Below are positions 58,118 through 64,000 of a stretch of 64,000 nt of DNA, piece after piece. Position numbers and translations under genes: made by a program. The first letter of the stretch is position 1. Every line of letters starts with the position of its first letter. Under the pieces are notes generated by a model that ran no database searches, was not told where the DNA came from, and saw only the letters and a program-made list of their open reading frames with translations. The stretch lies in NCBI GenBank assembly GCA_026399575.1, contig JAPLQS010000067.1:1-64000 (forward strand), given 5' to 3'. This DNA is from Nitrosospira sp. GTDB lineage: Bacteria > Pseudomonadota > Gammaproteobacteria > Burkholderiales > Nitrosomonadaceae.

Positions 58118-58908
58118 CCGAAGCGTCCGGTGATGTAGTCTTCCGTTTGCTTGTTCTTGGGTTTGATGAAAATAGTGTCGGTGACACCGAATTCAATGAG
58201 TTCGCCCAGATACATATAGGCGGTGTAGTCCGACACGCGTGCCGCCTGTTGCATGTTGTGGGTAACGATGAGAATGGTAACCTTGTCTTTCAGGTCGGTA
58301 ATGAGTTCCTCGATGCTGGCAGTGGCGATCGGATCAAGCGCCGAAGTGGGCTCATCGAACAGCAGAATTTCAGGATCGGTGGCAAGCGCACGTGCAATGC
58401 ACAGACGCTGCTGCTGACCACCGGAGAGATTGAAAGCCAGTTGATTCAATCGGTCTTTCACTTCATCCCACAGCGCTGCATCGCGCAGGGCCTCTTCCAC
58501 TTTCTCGTCCAGCACGGCACGCTGCCTTACGCCCCGCACCCGCAGGCCGTAAGCAACATTTTCATAAATTGACTTGGGGAAAGGGTTCGGTTTCTGAAAC
58601 ACCATGCTGATGCGCATGCGTACTTCAATCGGGTCCACGTTGCTTGCAAGAATATTGACGTCGTCCGGATGCAGAATAATCTCGCCCATGTAGCGGTTGC
58701 CGGGATAAAGGTCATGCATGCGGTTAAAGCAGCGCAGAAAAGTCGATTTGCCGCAGCCAGACGGACCTATCAATGCTGTCACTTGCTTCTCATGCAATAC
58801 CATATTGATGTTTTTAAGCGCATTGAACTCGCCATAGTAAAAACTCAGATCCCTAACCTCGGATTTGTACTGGGTGGACGTGGCGTGTACATCAGTGCTC
58901 TCGTGCAT
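58114..58908 (-). CDS. pstB: Phosphate ABC transporter ATP-binding protein PstB
   Basis: ATPase of the high-affinity phosphate importer, 264 residues. Walker [11 protein letters not shown]-loop V-F-Q-K-P-N-P-F-P, signature L-S-G-G-Q-Q-Q-R and Walker [13 protein letters not shown] are intact, and the end [10 protein letters not shown] is typical. I chose the ATG at 58906-58908, five bases after GAGG; an ATG at 58921-58923 would overlap pstA. The stop codon lies inside the target duplication of the MITE-like element. Confidence 0.96.
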   Translation of the reverse strand: MHESTDVHATSTQYKSEVRDLSFYYGEFNALKNINMVLHEKQVTALIGPSGCGKSTFLRCFNRMHDLYPGNRYMGEIILHPDDVNILASNVDPIEVRMRISMVFQKPNPFPKSIYENVAYGLRVRGVRQRAVLDEKVEEALRDAALWDEVKDRLNQLAFNLSGGQQQRLCIARALATDPEILLFDEPTSALDPIATASIEELITDLKDKVTILIVTHNMQQAARVSDYTAYMYLGELIEFGVTDTIFIKPKNKQTEDYITGRFG

Positions 58909-58916
58909 GCGATCCT

Positions 58917-59843
58917 CTACCATTTGATTTTCTTACGCATGTGATAGCGCAAATAGATGGCCAGCCCATTCATGGCAAGGGTCATCACTACCAGTACCAG
59001 TCCTGCTGCCGCCGCGTTCAACTGAAATGCTTCTTCCGGCCGCGATACCCAGTTGAACATCTGAATCGGCATCACGGTAAACGGCGAGGTCAACCATTCG
59101 AAAGACAGAAAAGGAAATTCGGTCTGCACCAGTGACGGTGGCAGAAAAGCAATAAAGGTCATCGCACCGATGGTGATGATAGGTGCGGTTTCGCCAATCG
59201 CACGCGCCAGGCCGATAATGATGCCGGTCAAAATACCAGCTGCGGCATAGGGGATCAGATGATCAGAGACGGTTTGCCACTTGGTCGCACCGAGCGCATA
59301 AGCACCCTCACGAATGGCCACAGGAATGGCACGGATGGCCTCACGGGTGGTGACGATCACTACCGGCAGGATCAGTAATGCCAGCGCCAAACCCGCTGAT
59401 AGAATGCTCTGACCGAAACCCAGTTGATACACGAACAAGCCCAATGCCAGTAATCCGTAGATGATGGACGGCACCCCGGCAAGATTGGTGACATTGACCT
59501 CAATGATCTCGGTCACTAGATTCTTCGGCGCGTACTCTTCCAGATAAACGCCCGCCCCTATGCCCATCGGCACCGCCGCTACAATGGTCACCAGCATCAC
59601 CAGGGAAGTGCCGACCCATGCCGAAAGTATGCCGGCCGATCCTGGGCGCCGCGATGGAAAGGAAGTGAAAAAATCCCACGACAGGCGTGGCATCCCATCG
59701 ATGATCATCTGCGCGAATAACACCGTGAACGTGAGTACAGCAATCATCAACGCAAACATGCCCACAGCCATGAACATCAGATCCCAACGCTTGTGGCGTA
59801 CGATGATGGCACGAATTTCGTGCAGTTTGTCAGTGTTACTCAT
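58917..59843 (-). CDS. pstA: Phosphate ABC transporter permease PstA
   Basis: Inner-membrane permease with six helices, 308 residues. The coupling-helix region [23 protein letters not shown] and [10 protein letters not shown] match the family, as does the N-terminal cytosolic stretch. Start ATG at 59841-59843; the gene follows pstC by 15 bases and precedes pstB by eight. It forms the channel together with PstC. Confidence 0.95.
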   Translation of the reverse strand: MSNTDKLHEIRAIIVRHKRWDLMFMAVGMFALMIAVLTFTVLFAQMIIDGMPRLSWDFFTSFPSRRPGSAGILSAWVGTSLVMLVTIVAAVPMGIGAGVYLEEYAPKNLVTEIIEVNVTNLAGVPSIIYGLLALGLFVYQLGFGQSILSAGLALALLILPVVIVTTREAIRAIPVAIREGAYALGATKWQTVSDHLIPYAAAGILTGIIIGLARAIGETAPIITIGAMTFIAFLPPSLVQTEFPFLSFEWLTSPFTVMPIQMFNWVSRPEEAFQLNAAAAGLVLVVMTLAMNGLAIYLRYHMRKKIKW

Positions 59844-59858
59844 CAGATGGATTCAGAC

Positions 59859-60797
59859 TCAATAGATTTCACGATAACGTTTACGCAAAATATGGCCGAT
59901 GATGTTGAACGAGAGCGTCATTAACAGCAATGTAAGACCGGCAGCGAAAATGGTCTGGTAGCCGATGCTGCCGTGAGGCAGATCACCCAGACTCACTTGT
60001 ACAATATAAGCGGTGATGGTTGCCGCTGGCTCCATCGGATTCCACGTGAGATTGGGCTGCATGCCGGCGGCTACTGCTACTACCATGGTTTCCCCCACGG
60101 CACGGGAAATACCGAGAATATATGCTGCGGCAATACCGGAATAAGCCGCCGGCATCACTACCCGGATGGCGGTCTGAAAGCGCGTGGCACCCATTGCATA
60201 GGAGCCTTCGCGCATACTCATGGGTACTGCGCGCATCGCGTCCTCGGACAAGGAGCTCACATAGGGGATGATCATGATGCCCATCACCAGTCCGGCGGAG
60301 AGCAGACTGAAACCTGGCAGCTCAGGAAAGATTTGCTGCAGCAGCGGCGTGACAAACAACAGCGCAAAATATCCGTACACGATCGTGGGTACGCCGCCCA
60401 GCAACTCGAGGAACGGTTTGGCTATTTCACGTACGGTGAAAGGTGCGAATTCGGAAAGGTAGATTGCGATGATGGTGCCCAGCGGAATCGCTACCAGTAG
60501 CGCCACCGCAGAGCTTACCAAAGTACCGGAGACCAGCGGCAATATGCCATAGTGCGCATCATCAAACAGCGGCGTCCATTGGGTGTCGGTAAGAAAATCC
60601 CAAATGGAAACATGCTGGAAGAATTCATACGATTCCTTCACCAGCATCACCACAATGGCCAGCGTAATTGCAACCGAGGCGAATGCCGTCAAGAACAGCA
60701 ACGCCTCAATGAAGCGCTCGCGCAAATTGCGGCGAAAACTGTACCCGAGTCTTCTGGGTTGGCTGATTTCAACGGGAGACTTTGCTGTCACGGACAA
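59859..60797 (-). CDS. pstC: Phosphate ABC transporter permease PstC
   Basis: Permease partner of PstA, 312 residues with six helices. It shows the PstC segments F-L-T-D-T-Q-W-T-P-L, G-T-I-I-A-I-Y-L-S-E, E-D-A-M-R-A-V-P-M-S-M-R-E-G-S-Y-A-M-G-A-T and S-R-A-V-G-E-T-M-V-V. No ATG is near: the frame opens with TTG (60795-60797, three bases after AGG), and a GTG two codons later is also possible. It is first in pstCAB. The binding protein gene pstS is not upstream as expected, nor is phoU downstream. Confidence 0.94.
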   Translation of the reverse strand: MSVTAKSPVEISQPRRLGYSFRRNLRERFIEALLFLTAFASVAITLAIVVMLVKESYEFFQHVSIWDFLTDTQWTPLFDDAHYGILPLVSGTLVSSAVALLVAIPLGTIIAIYLSEFAPFTVREIAKPFLELLGGVPTIVYGYFALLFVTPLLQQIFPELPGFSLLSAGLVMGIMIIPYVSSLSEDAMRAVPMSMREGSYAMGATRFQTAIRVVMPAAYSGIAAAYILGISRAVGETMVVAVAAGMQPNLTWNPMEPAATITAYIVQVSLGDLPHGSIGYQTIFAAGLTLLLMTLSFNIIGHILRKRYREIY

Positions 60798-60837
60798 ATG
60801 CCTTTTGAGGAGAGAGGGAATCTCTCGGCCTAGCCGA

Positions 60838-60871
60838 ATATTACGATGGAAATGTTACAGTCTCGTGACAC
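60838..60871 (-). promoter_or_regulatory. Candidate Pho box and -10 element of pstCAB
   Basis: On the minus strand GTGTCAC-GAGA-CTGTAAC (60854-60871) resembles the two 7-base half-sites with 4-base spacer of a Pho box (CTGTCAT N4 CTGTCAT). A -10-like TAATAT (60838-60843) follows ten bases later, the spacing used when PhoB replaces the -35 element. The rest of the interval 60798-61099 holds a small inverted repeat (60811-60826) and nothing else recognised. PhoB control is inferred. Confidence 0.5.
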
Positions 60872-61056
60872 GCGCGCTCAAACTCAAGGGCAATCCTTCA
60901 GTCCTTCTTGCAGATATTTGCTTATCTATTTGAATCTGTTACAAGTATCCGGATCGCTTGCGACAGCCCATTGCATGCTCCCTGGCGGCAGGCTCGCAGC
61001 CCGATAACATTCCCGGATTACCCGCTCCGGCATGATCCCGTGTGCCGGAATGAAAT

Positions 61057-61086
61057 TTGACCCTGGGAAGCCCGTTTTGCTATACT
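61057..61086 (+). promoter_or_regulatory. Promoter of the initiator tRNA gene
   Basis: TTGACC (61057-61062) and TATACT (61081-61086) are near-consensus sigma-70 elements 18 bases apart. Transcription would begin about 6 bases before the mature tRNA-fMet at 61100, as usual for short tRNA leaders. Confidence 0.75.
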
Positions 61087-61099
61087 CCGGATTCACTGG

Positions 61100-61176
<77 letters not shown>

Positions 61177-61187
61177 ACAAAGACAAC

Positions 61188-61219
61188 GGTTTGCAGGCTA
61201 TTGCTTGCAAACCTTTTTT
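61188..61219 (+). terminator. Rho-independent terminator of tRNA-fMet
   Basis: GGTTTGCA (61188-61195) pairs with TGCAAACC (61206-61213) around a 10-base loop, and a run of six T follows (61214-61219). This is a standard intrinsic terminator 11 bases after the tRNA. Confidence 0.85.
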
Positions 61220-61518
61220 CTTTGCGGTCCGTCATGTAGGGACCATGTAGGATTCTTTCGCCAATCTCCGTATCACGTATACACCCACCCACAGACAAAA
61301 ATCACCGGGCTATCTCTATTCATTTCCCACGTTTCCCACATTTTTCACGCATGTTTACATCACGGCCTGTTCGTCTACCATCATTTTCCTGAGATTGTAT
61401 TCCGCTTTATGTAACCTGGCTCTAGCGGTTTGCCATACGTACCAAATATTTTTCCCTCTCGCATAATGCCAGTCACATGGTCACAGACAGCGTTCTGTGA
61501 TGGATATAAATCATTTCT
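61220..61518. other. AT-rich noncoding stretch between tRNA-fMet and the HigBA pair
   Basis: About 300 bases with lower GC content than the surroundings and no plausible gene. It contains the direct repeat GTAGGGACCATGTAGG-type sequence near 61236 and a 7-bp hairpin (TCACAGA/TCTGTGA, 61481-61500) beyond the 3' end of higA, without a U-tract. Lying between a tRNA gene and a toxin-antitoxin pair, it may be the remnant of an integrated element, but no integrase or repeated tRNA end is visible. Confidence 0.35.
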
Positions 61519-61836
61519 CTATACAGCCATTAATTCGGCCTTAATCGGCTTTATGCCTGCCAGCTTCTCTGGTTGCTGCTCGACTTCCCACAGGTCTAGC
61601 GCCTGTTGCATGCGTAGCCAGCTTTCGGGCGTGGTGTTGAGCAGTTTGGCGACTCGTGCTGCCATCTCTGGAGTCATGCTGCGTTTTTCGTGCAGTAACT
61701 CGGAAACCGAAAGGCGCGATACACCAATCCTCTGCGCAAACTCAGTCTGAGTCATTTCAAGAGCTGGGAGTACGTCTTCTCGCAGGATAGCGCCGGGGTG
61801 CGTCGGCCGGCGCTTCGGGTCTCGTAGGGTCTTCAT
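61519..61836 (-). CDS. higA: HigA-type antitoxin
   Basis: DNA-binding antitoxin of 105 residues with an XRE-type helix-turn-helix at about 30-60 (T-Q-T-E-F-A-Q-R-I-G-V-S-R-L-S-V-S-E). The N-terminal R-R-P-T-H-P-G-A-I-L-R-E-D-V-L is characteristic of HigA. It should bind and inactivate HigB and repress the operon. Its ATG overlaps the last base of the toxin stop (TGATG), so the two are coupled, with toxin first, as is normal for higBA. Confidence 0.93.
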   Translation of the reverse strand: MKTLRDPKRRPTHPGAILREDVLPALEMTQTEFAQRIGVSRLSVSELLHEKRSMTPEMAARVAKLLNTTPESWLRMQQALDLWEVEQQPEKLAGIKPIKAELMAV

Positions 61837-62114
61837 CAGTGATAGTTCTCCAAGTTAACATCGATGGCATCCATGCCGTCGAATCGAAAAGTGATGCGCC
61901 AGTTACCGGTTACCGTCACGGCATAGGTTCCCTTGCGGTCGCCCGATAGCGGGTGAAATTTATATCCAGGAATATTCATATCTTCCGGTCTAACGACGGC
62001 ATCAAGGCGGTCAAGCATCCGCTCAGTGCGTACCTCGGTCTTGGCGATGACACCCCGGTGGTCGCCCTTCTTGAAGAACCGTTCAAGACCTTTGTGCTTG
62101 AATGTGCGTATCAT
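61836..62114 (-). CDS. higB: HigB-type mRNA interferase toxin
   Basis: RelE/ParE-superfamily toxin of 92 residues that cuts mRNA at the ribosome. It starts I-R-T-F-K-H-K-G-L-E-R-F-F and has P-G-Y-K-F-H-P-L-S-G-D-R-K-G and N-W-R-I-T-F-R-F near the C-terminus, ending L-E-N-Y-H, all typical of HigB. It precedes the antitoxin with a one-base overlap. Two inverted repeats upstream look like the operator. Length is normal, so the toxin is probably functional. Confidence 0.93.
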   Translation of the reverse strand: MIRTFKHKGLERFFKKGDHRGVIAKTEVRTERMLDRLDAVVRPEDMNIPGYKFHPLSGDRKGTYAVTVTGNWRITFRFDGMDAIDVNLENYH

Positions 62115-62123
62115 GGCTATATG

Positions 62124-62160
62124 TTCTTAACAAGAATACACTGTAATGATGTTGATTACA
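62124..62160 (-). promoter_or_regulatory. Operator region of higBA
   Basis: Two inverted repeats lie just upstream of higB: TTCTT-aac-AAGAA (62124-62136) and TGTAAT-N7-ATTACA (62142-62160). Paired palindromes over the promoter are typical targets of HigA autoregulation. Assignment to HigA is inferred. Confidence 0.5.
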
Positions 62161-62184
62161 AAATCAAGCAGTTTTTATAAGTTG

Positions 62185-62970
62185 TTATTGCTCCCGTTGC
62201 GGAGCCACAAAATCATTCTTCCAGCTACGGATCGCAGCAAACACGCTGACCGGATCAGGCAATGATGCGCCAAGATAATTGCCAGCACTCCGGATGACTT
62301 CCAATTGATTGCAGCGCAGGAACGGATTGGTGGCTTTTTCCCTCATCAGCGTTGACGGCAGGGTGGGAATATCCTGTTCACGCAGCTTCTTCATCGCAAC
62401 TTCGAGTTCGAGCAACGCCTGATTGCCGGGCTCGACCGCCCTGGCAAAATGGATATTGGCCAGCGTATATTCGTGACCGCAATAGACCAGGGTCTCATCG
62501 GGCAGCCCCGCCAGCTTCTGCAGTGAAGCATGCATCTGTTGCGGCGTGCCTTCGAATAACCGCCCACAGCCACAGGCAAACAGGGTATCGCCACAAAACA
62601 GCAGGTTTGCGCCATAATAGGCAATATGTCCTGCGGTATGGCCGGGAATGTCGAGCACGTTGAAACTGAGCGGAAATTCCGCCAGCTGTACATTGTCTCC
62701 TTCCCGCAGGCGATGGGTAAGCGTAGGGATAGACTCATGCGCGGGACCGTAAACCGGTACCGGAAATTCCCGCAGCAGCGCAGCATTGCCGCCGACGTGA
62801 TCGTTATGATGATGGGTATTGAGGATGGCGACGAGCTGCAGATTTTCGCGGCGCAAAAAATCCAGCACCGGCGCGGCATCGCCCGGATCGACCACAGCGG
62901 CGTGGCAACGGTCGTGGATGACCCAGATATAATTGTCAGTAAATGCGCGGACCGGAACGATATGTAGCAT
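62185..62970 (-). CDS. gloB: Hydroxyacylglutathione hydrolase (glyoxalase II)
   Basis: Metallo-beta-lactamase-fold enzyme that hydrolyses S-lactoylglutathione in methylglyoxal detoxification. The 261 residues contain the metal motif T-H-H-H-N-D-H-V-G-G near residue 52, G-H-T-A-G-H near 110, the bridging Asp in F-C-G-D-T-L-F near 127 and Y-C-G-H-E-Y-T near 165. The length matches. The start is the ATG at 62968-62970. It is divergent from the methyltransferase gene with 91 bases between, followed by rnhA, a conserved order in proteobacteria. Confidence 0.96.
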   Translation of the reverse strand: MLHIVPVRAFTDNYIWVIHDRCHAAVVDPGDAAPVLDFLRRENLQLVAILNTHHHNDHVGGNAALLREFPVPVYGPAHESIPTLTHRLREGDNVQLAEFPLSFNVLDIPGHTAGHIAYYGANLLFCGDTLFACGCGRLFEGTPQQMHASLQKLAGLPDETLVYCGHEYTLANIHFARAVEPGNQALLELEVAMKKLREQDIPTLPSTLMREKATNPFLRCNQLEVIRSAGNYLGASLPDPVSVFAAIRSWKNDFVAPQREQ

Positions 62971-63061
62971 GGTGTGATTGGGTTGGGTTAAATTTCAGCC
63001 TGGCCACGATACTCGGGTCAATTCGTGATTAAATTGTGGCCTGTCTCCTCGGACATTATAT

Positions 63062-63838
63062 ATGCCGACGCAAACTACGCAGCAATGGTTTGAGACCTGT
63101 CTCGGGCAATACCTGCTGGAACGGGAGCAAAACTATTTTGACCAGGCGGTAGCGGATGTATTCGGCTACAACGCCATACAGATCGGACTCCCGCAGCACG
63201 ACTTCCTGCGTACCAATCGCATGCCGCTACGATTCTGTGCGGGAACCGAGAAAGGCGTCATATTGCGGGCTGCCCCTGATTTTCTGCCGATTGAAAGCAA
63301 CAGTATAGATCTGGTGCTGCTGCCACATGTGCTTGAATTCAGCTCCAACCCCCACCAGATTCTGCGCGAAGTGCAGCGCGTATTGATGCCGGAAGGCCAT
63401 GTCATGGTCAGCGGCTTCAACCCTCGCAGTCTCTGGGGAATACGTCGATGGTTCGGCTCGGCCATGTACGACTTTCCCTGGCGCGGCAATTTCATCGCGC
63501 TGCCGCGACTCAAGGACTGGCTGACGTTATTGGATTTCGAGATGACCGCAGGCCGGTTATGCTGTTACGCCCCGCCATTCAGCCAGGAAAAATGGCTGCG
63601 GCGATTTGATTTCATGGAAGCCGCCGGCGATCGCTGGTGGCCCATTTCCGGCGGGGTATATTTCCTGCAAGCGGTCAAGCGCGTGCATGGCATGCGCGTC
63701 ATCAAGCCCGAATGGAAAGATGTACTTGCCGCCAGGAGAGGCATGGCGCCAGTTGCTCGCAGATTCAACGGCAATACCGCCGGAGAAGAGCCCCGGATAG
63801 CCGCTCGCACCCAAACCAAGGTACGAGGCGAGGAGTGA
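63062..63838 (+). CDS. SAM-dependent methyltransferase-like protein
   Basis: Class I methyltransferase-like protein of 258 residues. The usual glycine-rich motif I is not obvious, but post-I and motif II/III parts are seen as [27 protein letters not shown] and G-F-N-P-R-S-L-W-G. It is the type always found between gloB and rnhA in beta- and gammaproteobacteria. The substrate is unknown. Its stop overlaps the rnhA start as GTGA, so both are translated together. Confidence 0.85.
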   Translation: MPTQTTQQWFETCLGQYLLEREQNYFDQAVADVFGYNAIQIGLPQHDFLRTNRMPLRFCAGTEKGVILRAAPDFLPIESNSIDLVLLPHVLEFSSNPHQILREVQRVLMPEGHVMVSGFNPRSLWGIRRWFGSAMYDFPWRGNFIALPRLKDWLTLLDFEMTAGRLCCYAPPFSQEKWLRRFDFMEAAGDRWWPISGGVYFLQAVKRVHGMRVIKPEWKDVLAARRGMAPVARRFNGNTAGEEPRIAARTQTKVRGEE

Positions 63839-64000
63839 AAGCGAAGCACGCGGGTGTGGTGGAAATATTTACTGACGGCGCCTGCAAGGGCAACCCCGGT
63901 ATTGGTGGCTGGGGCGCCCTGCTGCAATACGATGGACGGACGCGCGAGTTATCTGGCGGCGAGAAACTGACCACCAACAACCGCATGGAACTGCTCGCGG
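63835..64000 (+). CDS. rnhA: Ribonuclease HI, N-terminal part (cut by window end)
   Basis: Endonuclease that cuts the RNA of RNA-DNA hybrids. The 55 visible residues include the first catalytic Asp in [12 protein letters not shown] and, near the edge, the catalytic Glu in T-N-N-R-M-E-L. The start is GTG at 63835-63837, overlapping the methyltransferase stop. The rest of the gene lies to the right. Confidence 0.95.
   Translation, partial: MKAKHAGVVEIFTDGACKGNPGIGGWGALLQYDGRTRELSGGEKLTTNNRMELLA

Noticed and set aside
61477-61504. Hairpin TCACAGA/TCTGTGA as terminator of higBA
   Set aside because: No T-run follows on the minus strand, so it does not qualify as an intrinsic terminator.

Overview
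The window reads as chromosomal DNA of a betaproteobacterium, most likely of the Nitrosomonadales (Nitrosomonas/Nitrosospira type). This rests on gene content and order: tpiA-secG-tRNA-Leu-nuoA..N, argB-slmA, an ECF sigma factor with DUF3619 and DUF3106 partners, and a cyanophycin locus with two synthetases, an ABC transporter and a DUF1854 protein. No marker gene such as amoA or 16S rRNA is present, so the genus is an inference. Most of the window is dense housekeeping sequence. There is no prophage, CRISPR array or complete insertion sequence.

Layout. 1-1.3 kb: biotin synthase (cut by the window edge) divergent from comF. 1.3-10.2 kb: seven minus-strand signalling genes (REC-PAS regulator, small wing protein, HDOD protein, two paralogous histidine kinases, REC-PAS-GGDEF cyclase, REC-HD-GYP protein), forming a two-component and cyclic-di-GMP cluster. 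10.5-19.8 kb: housekeeping genes trmL, gpsA, an SH3 protein, secB, grxC, a rhodanese-like protein, gpmA, an EnvC-like activator, ctpA, moeB, slmA and argB. 19.9-26.6 kb: a heavy-metal RND efflux operon with a divergent NhaR-like regulator. 26.7-28.1 kb: the sigma factor/DUF3619/DUF3106 operon. 28.3-37.3 kb: the cyanophycin module and an acyltransferase. 37.3-40.4 kb: htpG with a heat-shock promoter, and a secreted sugar-dehydrogenase-like protein. 40.4-41.4 kb: a nested inverted repeat, then a cyclic-di-GMP-I riboswitch ahead of an orphan receiver protein. 41.6-57.6 kb: all 14 complex I genes, tRNA-Leu(GAG), secG and tpiA. 57.8-58.1 kb: a MITE-like element at the stop codon of pstB. 58.1-60.9 kb: pstCAB with a candidate Pho box. 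61.1-64 kb: initiator tRNA, a HigBA toxin-antitoxin pair, gloB, a methyltransferase and the start of rnhA.

How it fits together. Two separate loci make or read cyclic-di-GMP: the 1.3-10.2 kb cluster encodes enzymes of both signs, and the riboswitch at 40.7 kb could sense the result and set the level of a CheY-like protein. The cyanophycin genes carry a perfect FNR-type site in front of the first synthetase, linking nitrogen storage to oxygen supply. Points that deserve checking are three genes whose only well-placed start codons are CTG or ATT, a one-base frameshift in nuoN, two receiver domains with Asp replaced by Asn, and an RNA with two mutually exclusive pairings upstream of the HDOD gene.
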